Source: Antedon mediterranea (taxonomy: Eukaryota > Echinodermata > Crinoidea > Comatulida > Antedonidae). Taken from it: a stretch of 64,000 bases of DNA. A program made the translations under genes and the position numbers. The notes under the pieces are model-generated. The model saw only the letters and a program-made list of their open reading frames with translations, was not told the origin of the DNA and searched no databases. The stretch covers positions 11,963,501 to 12,027,500 of the forward strand of contig NC_092671.1 in NCBI RefSeq assembly GCF_964355755.1. The letters run 5' to 3'. This document shows positions 38,026 to 49,946 of the stretch, piece after piece; positions within the stretch are counted from its first letter, which is position 1; each line of letters begins with the position of its first letter.

Positions 38026-38389
38026 TTCACACTTACTGCTTTAGGGAAAATGAAAATGAAAGGAAAATGTACTCATTCTATGTCTTTGAAATGTTAAAGA
38101 AAGCAGAGGACATATCACTGAAACCAAACACTGTCACATGATGTAATGTTATACCAACCATCCCAACATGCGTCCTTCCTCCTCATAATGATATCTATCA
38201 GATGCATACATTTGTCCATTCTCATAAATTAAAAGATTTTTACTTTTTTTTTCTGATATTTTTTTTTTTTTTCAAAGATCAAAGTCAAGTCATCATACTA
38301 CTGATGGGTCCCACAAAAGTCATATTTGATATTGAAATAAAATGGACATATTTATCTTACCACTTGGCAATATCTCCAAAAACATGGCA

Positions 38390-38592
38390 GACAAAACACA
38401 GCAGTAATCCTAAAAGTGAATGCGCAAACAGACAAAACACAGCAGTAATCCTAAAAGTGAATGCGCAAACAGACAAAACACATCAGTAATCCTAAAAGTG
38501 AATGCGCAAACAGACAAAACTCAGCAGTAATCCTAAAAGTGAATGCGCAAACAGACAAAACACAGCAGTAATCCTAAAGTGAATGCGCAAAC
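38390..38592. repeat. 41-bp minisatellite, five copies
   Basis: Five head-to-tail copies of a 41-bp unit containing GACAAAACACAGCAGTAATC and GTGAATGCGCAAACA start at 38390, 38431, 38472, 38513 and 38554. Identity is very high (single-base changes only), suggesting recent amplification. It reads through as an open frame by chance. Confidence 0.92.
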
Positions 38593-39117
38593 AAATATAC
38601 ATACTTTTTTTTCCTTGTTACAATTACATGCAATATAAATATTTTCTTTGTTATGGTTATGATTTTATGGCAAACTCAACAAACTGTGTAATTATATATC
38701 TAAATAAACTTTTGACCCAACAGTAGCTACTAAATTATCTGTTAAAAATAAACCAAATTATCATGCAATGAGATAGAGTAGCAGAAGACTGTACATCACA
38801 GTACAAAAACTGCTATCATAAAATGAACGCTTCTCAATAGCAGTTATAGATTTTCTTTTGAATAAAAAACTATTCCTGTTGAATTGATTACATACAATAA
38901 CCATACCACCGTACATGCAATCCAGGTGAATTTGACAATACAGTATGTCAAAGGTCAAGTCTGACAATTAGTAGTATCACAAATGAATATCAGAATCTTG
39001 GAGCGATATCACCAGGGCATTTTCTGTGGCTAGTTGCACTACTAACTGAAATGTTCTCGACTACTGCAAGTACTATGTAACGTCAATCCATGGAAATTTT
39101 ACCCAATTAATTGCCAG

Positions 39118-39295
39118 TAAACGGAAGCAGTGATGTGGGTTCGATTGGTCTGCTTTTATTCCGTTTTTTTTTTTCCAAAATGTTTTTGTTTTTAGTTTCA
39201 ATGTTTATATTGTTCATGTTTTCACGAGCGCCTTGAGCACTTTGTGGATATGTGCACTTATAAATCTTATTATCTTATCTTATCTTTATCTTATA
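39118..39295 (+). mobile_element. SINE-like sequence with B box and CTTAT-repeat tail
   Basis: A B box-like GTGGGTTCGATTGG is followed by a T-rich body, the motif GAGCGCCTTGAGCACTTTG and a simple-repeat tail (TCTTATCTTATCTT). The layout suggests a tRNA-derived SINE using a LINE 3' end. The A box is not clear. Confidence 0.4.
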
Positions 39296-39991
39296 TGGAA
39301 ATTAGCTATGGAAATATACATACGAACTATACAAACATTTTAGGGAGTCTAAATTTATTAGAAACCCCCTCTAAAACAGATAATGGTCAAAATGATGATG
39401 TCAACTTATGCAAACCCTGGCTTGAACTATACATTAATTGATAGAGTAGGCATTGGTGATGTAAGATACAGTAAACAAATGTTCAATTACTGTAATTAAT
39501 TCCCTGGGAGAGGATATTTATAGCGAGAAATGAAGAAACTCTTTGAAAGGCAGAGAAAACCAGAATAAATTAGTCAACAAACATATAGAATAGCACATAA
39601 AAAAAGAATAAACCATTGGAAAAGTTATTAAGTTAGTTGTTATTAACGGAATCCAATATTTTCTCATATGCATTTGAACAATTGACAGCTTCAAGTAAAT
39701 ATTCTATGGTTATATCCAGGTCAAACAGAAATAATAAAAGCAAGGGATTCAGTTTATTAGTAAATTTCAATCCCATTCATTGTTGTAGAGTTTGAACCTT
39801 AGGAAGTATAATTTGGAAATCATTATAGATTAGGATTGCCAGTCAGCGTATCATCCTTTTGTTAATATATTCAAAAGAAATTAAAAAAAACTATGAGCAA
39901 GTTCATAGTCCGTCTACCATCCGATTATTTGACCTCTTTTAAACCATACATGAGTCAAGGTACGTCATATTATATTTCATTTGAAAACTCA

Positions 39992-40130
39992 GGCCCTGTT
40001 CAGACCCATGGCGTTAGACCGTACGCTATGGGTCTGAACCTCATTTTTTTTCTATGCAGTTTGTAATGTGACCTTGCTAGTAATACGCTGTACGCCAAAA
40101 CGGTCTAACGCCATGGGTCTGAACATAGCC
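39992..40130. mobile_element. MITE of the TGTTCAGAC family, copy 2
   Basis: Terminal inverted repeats are near-perfect over about 35 bp (TGTTCAGACCCATGGCGTTA, then GACCGT), with CTCA on both sides as a possible target duplication. About 139 bp long with no ORF. Termini are related to the element at 23667-23821. Confidence 0.75.
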
Positions 40131-40609
40131 TCAGTCATATTGAATTGCATTTAGTTTTTAAAAAATCAGGGTGGTCACCAAATAGGGCCTTAGACAGAAT
40201 TAGACAGTCAGGGGAGGATCCAGCATTATACTGTAGATTAGGGGGAGGGGGAGAGCTAAATATTTCATAATTTCTGAGAAAAATGATCTGTCGGGTTTAA
40301 GGGAAAAAAAGGAATTAATTTATTTTAAAAAGACACTGCTGTTAAGTTTTAGTAGGTGCTATAGCCTGTTTAGCCCCCACCCGACAGTGGGTTCTTATCA
40401 TCAGTTTGTATACACCTCAATCAAGTCTTGTTCATCGTCACGGCACACACACAAATATATTGTTTACCCCCCTGAACCTACAATCCTGTAGTAAAATCCC
40501 AAGTAAAATGGACATGGATGGAGTATTCTGTCCAAAAGTGGACCGACACGTCCCGATCTGACAAGGCCAAAACTTTGACCATTTAGATATATTGGGGTTG
40601 GTTACATTT

Positions 40610-41462
40610 ATTATACTCTCACCTACTACCAAAGAATATATATCACAAAAATGAGTATTTCGCGATTTTTGCATGAGAAATTTGTAACAGAGAGTGATGC
40701 CGCCCTCATAAGGGCGGATGTATACAGACTAAATAAGACTTGATTTAATAGATATTATACATGTCACTTTAAATAGAATTATGATAATATATTTTGCAAT
40801 TGTAAACCATTTTATAATACATATTTATTAACAAACAAGTGTACATTCACTTCTACAGACAATTATTTACTAACATGCTAAATTAGTTCACAAAAAAGGC
40901 CTAACAGCAACACCCAAAAACATATAGAATAGCACAGCCTATTCTTTACCATTGCCGCGTACTACTCTACGCCCAGTAAATTAAGTATTGTTTTTATGAT
41001 ATAAATTAGTATAAAATACATGTTATTAATAGGATACAATGTTAAATTTCATTAACATTTTTATTTGTTTTACGAGAAACAAGTTAAATATAGGAATATT
41101 ATTAAACTATCTTTTGTGAAAACGCGTAAACACCAACACGACCGGTAACACTATCGTAGCGCCCGGTTGATGAAGCGAACTGTTTATTCGGCAGTTTTTA
41201 CTAAATAAATTGCATGAAACGAACAATTAAATATCCAAACAGCATTTAACATGATGTTGGCATGTAGTTGATAACATTTTTATCATGAAAATACTACCGG
41301 TGGTCCAGCCTTTGATAAGTGTAACCATCACAAAAAGTTATATAGATCCCAGATACATCCTCACTTATGGCGGTGCCCTACCCCATGGACAATATTACTG
41401 TTACAGGGAAAATCGCGGATTACTCATTCTTGTGATATATATTCTTTGCTACTACTAGCCTA
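40610..41462. repeat. Widely spaced inverted repeat pair
   Basis: The segment at about 40610-40725 (containing AAAGAATATATATCACAAAA and GTAACAGAGAGTG) is present as an inverted, diverged copy at about 41355-41462 (TTGTGATATATATTCTTTG, CTGTTACAGGGAAAATCGCG). The roughly 630-bp interval is AT-rich. It may be the two ends of a decayed foldback DNA element. Confidence 0.6.
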
Positions 41463-42510
41463 CATTTTTATGAATAATTTTTAACACAAACATAAACAAG
41501 GTTCCCAAATTGCTTATTCATTTTTTCTTCAGCTGCTTTAATTTAAGCTCTTCAATACATTCAATCGATAATTGAAGAATTATAAATCATCATACGCCAC
41601 CCTTTACTGAATTAATACTGATGAGAGTCGGGACTCTCAGATCAAGCAACTGCGGGCTAGCCTCCTCCGTTTGGTCGTTGTCAAAATAATCGTTTTGGTC
41701 TCTTCATTTCATCGAAAAGATTTAATTTTGATTCAATTAGGTGAAGACGAAAAAAAAGTGGTTTAAAATATATAAACGTCAAATACTGTTAATAAAATAA
41801 TAAATAATGTTCATAATAGTTATTCCGAAGTAAGTAGTACTTACCAGGGAATAATTTCGCCAGTGTAGCATAGCAAAAAGCTATACAAAACAACCTTTTT
41901 GCTACACATTTCTACAATTGTGTAGCAAAAAATACAATACAAAACTAGGCCCTAGGCCTATGTTTCTTGATTAAAAAATCAGTTTGATAGCAATTTTGCT
42001 AAACAAAATTTTCAAATGAAATTTTTCCCTGCTTACCTGCTGAACAATCTACCACGAATTCCGTTAGGATGTCGCCCTACATATTTTCCAAACCAACCCT
42101 CTGAAGTTTCGTTTACCATTAGCAGTAAATAAACAAATGAAAGAATCATAAAATATCATCAGTTCTCGATTTTAGGCGGCATGTGCACATTCTTTTTATT
42201 CTAGGAATATTAGACGGGGTCTAATGAATAGAAAATAATAAAAGAGCTTTATTTGAGACATTTTTATTGTATACATCCATGATCTAAATTACAATTAATC
42301 TGATTTGTTATATCGCAGTTTAACTAATTATTGGCCCGAAAAAAATTGAAGACAAAAATTACATCCAGAAAACGTAGGCCTACATACTAAATAATCTATT
42401 TCTATAATCTATTTTCTACTTCTTCGCATCGTCTATTGTTATTATCCATTAGCCCTGTTATGGTCTTGCATGCTGGCAAACACTGAGGCTGTAATAAGAA
42501 CAGAATCAAT

Positions 42511-43953
42511 TTATTAACTCAAAAAATATGATTTATGCTTACCAATCAGGATTTCGTCCTAATTTCTCTACTGTATCTTCATTATTAAACATTACAGAAG
42601 ATTGGATAAATGATATTGATTGTGGGAAGTATATAGGTTTAGTCATGCTTGATCTGAAAAAAGCTTTCGACACGGTAGACCATACCATACTTATAGACAA
42701 GCTTAAATCATTTAACTTAGATGTCTCTATTATAAATTGGTTTAAAGACTATCTTTGTGATCGTACGCACTTAACACAAGTAAATGGTGTCCGATCAGAT
42801 AAATGCTATAGCCTAGTAATTGTGGAATCCCCCAAGGATCAATTTTGGGACCACTCTTATTTATACTTTATGTAAATGATCTACCAAAGCATGTAAATAG
42901 TGTACAGATTAGTATGTATGCAGATGATACAGCTCTTTACTTTGCATCTTCTGATATAAATGAAGTACTTGCAAAAATTAATGAAGATTTAAAAAAAATC
43001 AAATCATGGCTAGCAAGTAACAAGCTTAGTCTAAATGTAAATAAAACTCAGTGTATGTTTATAGGAACACAACAAAGGCTTGCAAAATTAGCAAACATTG
43101 ATCTAAATTTAAACATAGACAATGTTCGGCTACAAAGAGTAAAAAGCTGTAAACATCTAGGTGTTGTTATTGATGAATATTTACTGTGGGATAAACAAAT
43201 AGATAATGTTAAAAGTAAAGTATTGCCAGGCTTGTACTACTTAAAAAAATCTTCAAATCTCGTCCCAAAACATGTATCTTGCTTAATGTATAATAGTATT
43301 ATCTCTCCACAGTTTAACTATTGTAATATTGTGTGGGGCAGATCAAATAAAAAAAATACTAATAAACTACAAATGCTACAAAACAGAGCAGCCAAAATTA
43401 TTACAAAAACAAGGAAATACGACTCAAGTACACAAGCCCTGCAAAACTTAAACTGGATAAATCTTAATACTCAACTACATAATAATGAAGCCAAAATGTT
43501 ATATAAAATATTCCATAATCAAGCACCACCATATCTAAACGAACTATTTACACCCAAACTAGACACATACAATACAAGATCAAAGGATGTATTAAAATTG
43601 AATAAACCCAAAACAGAATATAAAAAAAAAAGTTTTTCATATTATGGTGCTAGTTTATGGAATACTCTAAAAAAACCAATGCAAAATGCCACAAATTTGA
43701 ATACTTTCAAAAAATTATTGGTGTGATTTATTATTTATTTTGTACTCTTATCACAAATGTAATTAAGGTTTCTGTTCATATATTTTTGTTCTCTAATTTG
43801 TTATTTTTAAAATTTGTTATTTTTAAAATTTGTTATTTTTAAATGTGTAATGTACTACTGTTAGTTGATCACGGCCTTGTAGAAGAACACCTTTATGGTG
43901 ACACAAGCTTTTCCGTGTTAAAATAAAGTATTTATTATTATTATTATTATTAT
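42511..43953 (+). mobile_element. 5'-truncated LINE, Jockey/CR1-type reverse transcriptase
   Basis: The element encodes the palm and thumb of a non-LTR reverse transcriptase followed by the usual C-terminal domain. Motifs are YQSGFRPNFSTVSSLL, VMLDLKKAFDTVDH, a GPLLFILYVNDLP block and ISMYADDTALYFA with the catalytic YADD. The first half (42528-42875) and second half (42845-43726) are in different frames, with the break near 42818-42845, so the copy is inactive. The endonuclease and first ORF are missing. After the stop come AATAAAGT and an (ATT)n tail ending at about 43953. The family is judged from motif style only. Confidence 0.88.
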
Positions 43954-44321
43954 AATGTATTCACTTGGCAGTCCAGTATGTTACAGATAACTATTTCTAC
44001 AAAAATTCAATCTATCATCACTCCATGCCACTCAGGTTGCTAAACAGGGCTATTTTATGCACTAGAACCACTATTAAGGAGACTTATCTTCGGGACTAAA
44101 AAAAAAAGCCAAATTAATGAGGAATGTCCCCTGAATATTGTGGGGGTTGGTCGTGTTAGTGTTTTGTGACATAACAGTCGTAAAGTGTTTCCTTCCTCCT
44201 TAATAGAGGTGTTCAAAGGAGAGGTTCCACTTTATGATGGATTAAAATCAATGAAACAAAATGATCGAGTATTTGATGATTGCCTAAACCAATATCTCAG
44301 TCAGTCATATGAACAACTTAC

Positions 44322-45480
44322 TTCCAAGTGACTCAATACAGATATAAAATCCATCTTTGGAAATACATCGGTGTTTCCCACGTGGGTCGTCCTCACATGG
44401 ATCTCCTATGAAAAAAAAAATTGGCATCAATGAAGCTAGAACTATCGAAAAAATATCAACGTTACATAAGAATGCGACAATTTGTGTTTCCTGTCATTGA
44501 GACTATTGATGGTAGCTATATTATTATATAGGTCTATTCATTACCATTGTAACGACTTACTTCGCATTAATCGATTTACATCCAATGCTATTATATATGA
44601 ACAGACATTCTGTGCCAATAAATGCCAAACATTTGTCCCCTTCATCACATGGATTGACTAATAAGAATAAAAACATAAATAACAATCATAATAACAGAAC
44701 TTTTATTATCAAGATAATCAAAGATATGATTAATTAATAACCTTTATTAGGTCCCTACATGATTAGCGAAAAGCAAGGTTTTCCCCCATCAAGGTCGAAA
44801 AAGAAAAATTGACGTAGTGCGTCGACGGCCGCGGATGGGTTACAAAATATGGCTACACGATTAATCATTGTAAAGACTTACTATATTTAACTTTTCCGTC
44901 TTCCCCATGTACCGTAATCACATGGATTGGCTAGCGATACAAAGGTAACATTTTAAATGTGAAATTTTAATCGATCCAAATACAAATTAATATTATTATT
45001 ATTATACCAAATCTTCGGTTTATACAGTAGTTGAACCAGGTAGGCCAAATACGTATATATGTATAATAATATCAGTAAATCATCTTGACTGAACCTCAGC
45101 TTTTGGTAGGTTATGTCTAAATTTCCAGAATACGATTTAACTGTAACTCTCACTAACATGCGCTAGACAACTCGACGGTTACATACAAAAACATGAATAT
45201 AAGAATAATTGACAATCGAAACATCTTGTAGAAAGAAGTTTATATCAAGAGGAGTACGTGAAAACAAATATTTTAAAAGTTAAGAATGATGACAATATAG
45301 ATCACAAATAGGCTACAACAATATTGAAAACATTAAATAATGTAAATATGTAAACTGTTAATTAGATCTGAATAGAATGTTTACTCAACTTTATAGTCGT
45401 TAATACAGGTAATTTGTATCGTTACGCAAGCTCTCCGTGGACTAAAAGGTGTGGACCATGTAAACTGGTATTTATTATCT
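44322..45480 (-). pseudogene. Secreted Cys-rich gene array, unit I (decayed)
   Basis: Exons on the minus strand: leader around 45400-45480 (donor changed to GTTGAG); signal exon 45224-45158, starting MFRLSIILIFMFLYVTVELS; C exon 44930-44882; B exon 44657-44561; A exon 44405-44322. Compared with the other units, the C exon has a one-base insertion giving an early stop and its last Cys codon is lost. The B exon lost about ten bases at its 3' end, shifting the donor phase. The A exon lost one cysteine (RGKHRC where the others have CGRHRC or CGQHRC). The unit probably makes no functional product. The leader segment is partly duplicated at 45634-45725. Confidence 0.65.
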
Positions 45481-45974
45481 CATCACGCATAAGTTTAAAT
45501 ATATTAATATTAACGCTTATAATATTAGAAAAATTAGAAATACTAAATATACATACATCTGTTTTACAATTAGAATAATAAAACGCCTATCAAATTGATT
45601 AGGCCCTACATACCAGTTCTTCTCGACTTTTTCTGGACTAAAAGGTGTGAACATGTAAACTGGTGTTTTATTATCTCATCACGCATAAGTTTAAATATAT
45701 TAACACTAACGCTTATAATAGAAATATTAGCAATACAAATATACATAGGCCTACATCTGGTTTACAATTAGAATGATAAAACGCTAAATAAATTTCATAC
45801 CAATTCTTTTTTTTTCATTTATTTTTTATTGGACCTTCTTTATAGAGGGTGACTCTAAACAGCATATATGCTGACAATAAAAAAAGTGGTTTAAAAGATA
45901 TGATGAGTAATAAATCAAATATACGTCAAATAATCATGTTCATAATAGTTATTCCGAAGTAATTACTTACTTAC

Positions 45975-46023
45975 CTGAACAATCAACCACGAATCCGTTA
46001 TGATATGAGGGTAATGGTAACAC
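45975..46023 (-). CDS. Possible terminal exon of the Cys-rich array gene
   Basis: A segment between acceptor AAACACAG and donor-like TTCAG|GTAAGT. If entered in phase 1 from the A exon it gives a few residues and a stop (TCATAA). In phase 0 it reads VLPLPSYHNGFVVDCS. A deleted version of the same sequence (ACGGAATTCGTGG...GATTGTTCAG) is found at about 42033-42065 in the next unit. I cannot decide which reading is used. Confidence 0.3.
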
Positions 46024-47027
46024 CTGTGTTTTTTTGCGAATGTAATCGCACGAATATTTCTTTACAATCGATAGTTGTCTTTCCACCCTGTATTTCTGTC
46101 TGTTCAGCTTTAGAAAAAAACACCGTGATGTACTAATGAAGGTAACAAAGTGACTTTGTGCTTATTTATTATTCTTGAAGCAAAATTAGCCTCAGCCATA
46201 CGTTTACGATACGAATGCGATATTACATACAGGGGGCGGCCTACATATTTTCCAAACCAACCCTCTCAAGTTTCGCCGATTCAATAATACAAACAAACTT
46301 GAAATGTTACCATTAAGCAGTAAATAAACAAGAATCTCTTTCAATATGGATGAAAGAATCATAAAATATCAGCAGTTCTTGATTTTAGGCGGCATGTGCA
46401 CATTCTTTTTATTCTAGGAATATTAGACGGGTCTAATGAATAGAAAATAATAAAAGAGTTTTATTTGAGACATTTTTATTGTAGGCCTATACATCCATAA
46501 TATAAATTACAATTAATCTTATTTGTTATATCGCAGTTTAACTATTTATTACCGAAAAAAATTGAAGACACAAATTACCTCCGGAAAACGTAGGCCTACA
46601 TACTAAATAATCTATTTCTATAATCTATTTTCTACTTCTTCGAAACGTCTATTTTTATTATCCATTAGCCCTGTTATGGTCTTGCATGCCAGCAAACAAT
46701 GAGGCTGTAATAAGAACAGAATCAATGTATTCACTTGGCAGTCCGTTATGTACAGATAACTATTTCTACAAGAAATTCAATCTATCATCATCAATCACCA
46801 ACTCCATGCCACTCATGTTGATTTCAGTAGAGCCACTGTTAAGGAGACTTATCTTAGGGACTAAAAAAAAAAACCGCCCTCCTTAATGAGGAATGTCCCC
46901 TGAACTGTGGTTGGTCGTGTTAGTGTTTTGTGACATAACATCCATAAAGTGTCCCCTTTCTCCTAAATAGAGGTGTTCAAAAGAGGGGTCCCACTTTATG
47001 ATGGTTAAAATCATTTGAACAACTTAC

Positions 47028-48541
47028 TTCCAAATGACTCAAAACAGATATAAAATCCATCTTCGGAAATACATCGGTGTCGCCCACATGGGTTGTCGTC
47101 GGGGTCGTCTTTCTTACATGGATCTCCTATGAAAAAAAGTCGGCATCAATGAAGCTGGAACTATCGAAAAAATATCAATAAGAGTGTGTCTCCTGTCATT
47201 GATAGGGGACTATTGTGGCTATATTATTATATTACATAGGCTATGTAAATACGCGAACGTGATTGGTTGAAACTGCATCACATGACTACCGCTGCGAGGA
47301 TCGTAAATCGTATATATCCTCGAGAACGATGATATTGACTGTGTAATTTTCGCGTAATAATCGTGTCCCCTGTCATTAATCATATAAATTCTCGAGTACG
47401 ATGATATTGACTGTGTAATTTTCGTGTGCAACACTCGAGTTTGCCGATAAATAAACAAAAGTCATCTACTCGATCTTGAACTCGGGTGGGATTGTCACTC
47501 CATCGCAAGACAACGTTTCATCCGCTGGGCCACGGAATTTGCTTGAAGAAATTAATCTTCTAAACTATTTAAGCTATGCATACATAGCGCCCTCATTTGT
47601 TATAAGTCCACCCTAAATGTGATGAAACACCGTTTGTGATTGGTCAATACTCACGGTAGTAACCTAGTAACTAGTACGCGCTGAACATCCGGTGATTCGG
47701 CTCCTCGAAGATCGAGAGAAGATAATATTATTATTAATACTAATAGGCTTATTGATGGAAATTCTTCTGTTAATTTAAACGACCTAGGCCTAAGTGAATA
47801 TTTTATTGCCAAGGAATCATTAATTAGTAATTATCTGTATATTATTCTTCGCAAGGTAAGGTGTCTAGGCAGGCTTGTTTTAAATACAATACAAATACTA
47901 TAGGAGGCCTAGCCTAGCTTCACCCAACCCAGCAGACTTGTTCTTGGCTATATAATATAACAGATATTGCCTTGGGAATGATATTAAGTTCTCGGGGAAT
48001 ATATATTTCCCTCAGCTGGCGCTTCGGGAAATATATATTCCCTCGAACTTAATATCATTCCCTCGGGGATGTCAAATCTTATATTTAACCTCTAAGCAGT
48101 CAATATCTGTATAATATATCATTACCATTATAACGACTTACCACTATCACTTCGCCTAATCGATTTACATCGAAGGGTACTATCTATGAACATACATTCT
48201 GTGTCACTAAATTCCAAACATTCTTCACATTGATTGACTAATAATAAGAATAAAAACATAGATAGATTAAAATCATAATAACAGAATTTAATTATCAAGA
48301 TAATCAAAGATATGATTAATGCTGGTCCATCCTTTTTATAGGCCCCTACATGATTAGCGAAAAGCAATGTTTGCTCCCATCATTGTAGAAAAAGAAAAAT
48401 TGACATAGTGCGTCGACGGCCGCGGATGGGTTACAAAATATGACAACACGATTAATCATTGTAAAGACTTACTACATTTAACTTTTCCATCTTCGAACAG
48501 ACACATGTCATCTCCACATGCACTGTTATCACATGGATTGG
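47028..48541 (-). CDS. Secreted Cys-rich gene array, unit II modules (no own signal exon)
   Basis: Three module exons on the minus strand, each phase 1-1. C (48541-48473): NPCDNSACGDDMCLFEDGKV then KC. B (48237-48142): NQCEECLEFSDTECMF, DSTLRCKSIRR. A (47126-47028): GDPCKKDDPDDNPCGRHRC, ISEDGFYICFESFG. Each has four cysteines, with spacing in C and A close to the first four of an EGF domain (C-x4-C-x4-C-x8-C in C), but no fifth and sixth. Here the modules are all intact, but where a signal exon would lie there is a microsatellite tract. The exons could be the downstream half of a longer gene starting in unit III. Not a family I recognise. Confidence 0.6.
47320..47425. repeat. Direct duplication, unit of about 70 bp
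   Basis: ACGATGATATTGACTGTGTAATTTTCG occurs twice, at about 47327 and 47399, with a related preceding block (ATATCCTCGAG / TAAATTCTCGAG). It lies in an extra segment of about 900 bp present in the intron of unit II but not in units I or III. Confidence 0.65.
47974..48062. repeat. Foldback palindrome of about 89 bp
   Basis: The arm GGGAATGATATTAAGTTCTC plus GGGGAATATATATTTCCC is mirrored by GGGAAATATATATTCCCTCG plus AACTTAATATCATTCCC around a loop CTCAGCTGGCGCTTC. Near-perfect pairing. It is like the palindrome at 1742-1919 in form but different in sequence. Confidence 0.85.
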
Positions 48542-48646
48542 CTAGCGATACAAAGGTAAAATTATTATTATTTTTTTGATGAAATAAAATAAAATAAAAA
48601 TAAATAAATAAATTAACATTTTAAATGTGAAATATTAATCGATCCA

Positions 48647-48918
48647 AATTATTATTATTGTTATTGTTATTGTTGTTGTTATTGTTGTTGTTGTTGTTGT
48701 TATATTTATTATTGTTGTTATATTTTTATTATTATTATTATCATCATCATGATCATCATCATTATCATGATCATCATCATCATCATCATCAACATCATGA
48801 TCATCATCATCATCATGATCATGATCATCATCATGATCATCTTCATGATCATCATCATCATGATCATGATCATCATGATCATCATCATCATCATCATCAT
48901 CATAATCATCATCATCAT

Positions 48919-48961
<43 letters not shown>
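48647..48961. repeat. Compound trinucleotide microsatellite (ATT/GTT then ATC)
   Basis: About 100 bp of TTATTG and TTGTTG units passes into more than 200 bp of ATC repeats with TGATCA interruptions. It is open in several frames only because it is a triplet repeat. It occupies the place where unit II of the Cys-rich array would be expected to carry its signal-peptide exon. Confidence 0.95.
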
Positions 48962-49227
48962 TTTAAAGCTTATTAGGCTATTTTATGCAGTAGAGCCACT
49001 GTTAAGGAGACTTATCTTCGGGAATAAAACAATCTGCTCCCTTATTGAGGAATGTTTCCTGAATTGTGGTTGGTCGTTTATTGTTTTGTGACATAACCAC
49101 CATAAACTGTCCCCTTCTTCCTTATTAGGGGTGCTCAAAAGAGGGGTTCCACTTTAGGATGGTTAAAATCAATGAAACAAAAGTATCGAGTCCGTGATGA
49201 TTGCATAAATCTATATCACAGTCATAT

Positions 49228-49548
49228 TGGTACGGCTCACCTGTTAGTTTAGTGCCCTCTATAATTAAAAGTTGTCTAATATGTCCGCGCACAAAGATAA
49301 TGTGTTCTATGCGTAGGTCTATTTAGAAGAGATACAAACTTGAAACCATCATCACCATCAGTAAAGTCAGTCTTTATTCAATAGCTGATCATCATCAGCG
49401 TCATTATCGTGATTTTCATCACATCGGCAAGTTGCCATGGCCATTGCCATTGAGATTGAATAAAGTGTTTGATGCGTTACAAGTTACCTAAAGATTGTTT
49501 ATTTGATCGTTCAAGTGAAACCTACGCCCAACAGTAGAGGCTGTTACA
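49228..49548 (+). repeat. 5' LTR of the BEL/Pao element
   Basis: 321 bp, starting TGGTACGG and ending GCTGTTACA. It matches the 3' LTR except for scattered substitutions and the absence of the 34-bp insertion plus its 8-bp duplication. The CATAT target duplication lies just outside. Confidence 0.9.
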
Positions 49549-49574
49549 GTTTCAAGTTTATATTCTAAAGTACG

Positions 49575-49946
49575 ATGGCGTTATCAGATGAACGAGAACA
49601 CAAGTCCACTATCAAGGGACAAGAATATGCTACCGAAATGAAGTATAAAGCTCTTGGTATAGCCTGGAAGAACCTACAGAAAGGTTCGGAGGAGCTGAGA
49701 AACTATATGAATGAGAATCCGCCAGTGACAGAATCAAGATTACGATACACAAAGTGGATTACTTCTTATGAAGCAATCATCCTGGCTAATGACCAATATT
49801 GCAACACACTTAACGAAGATGCCCTGAAAGATCATGACAATGATTGGTTTTGTGAAAAAACTGTTTATGCAGAAAATAGAAAGTCGGAAGCAGAAGGAAG
49901 TAGTACAGCCTGTGGCAGGGAAGGCAAAGACATCCAATTCTCGTAG
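49575..49946 (+). pseudogene. BEL/Pao gag-like N-terminal fragment
   Basis: The frame begins at an ATG 27 bp after the 5' LTR and encodes a charged, helical protein of 123 residues (ALSDEREHKSTIKGQEYATE at the start). Position and composition suit the start of a gag-pol polyprotein. It runs out of frame near 49.9 kb, and a related frame continues from 49834. No zinc knuckle is visible. Confidence 0.55.

Larger units (their letters stand above)
38026..39990. other. Upstream flank of the ZO gene
   Basis: Presumed 5' UTR and promoter side of the ZO gene if the first exon is correct. Only a T-rich tract (38246-38275), a minisatellite and a SINE-like sequence are recognised. No TATA box or CpG-rich block stands out. 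Confidence 0.35.

Noticed and set aside
38202-38489. 95-codon ORF over the minisatellite
   Set aside because: Open only because the 41-bp unit lacks stops in this frame; no protein-like features.
42034-42117. ATG-led exon reading MVNETSEGWFGKYVGRHPN with donor CAG|GTAAGC, as the first ZO exon
   Set aside because: Its phase does not fit the next ZO exon (joining gives an early stop). The paralogous sequence at 46.0-46.3 kb shows this is a deleted copy of array sequence.
48658-48976. Poly-His, poly-Met and poly-Ile open frames
   Set aside because: Pure triplet microsatellite, open in several frames on both strands, with no coding signal.
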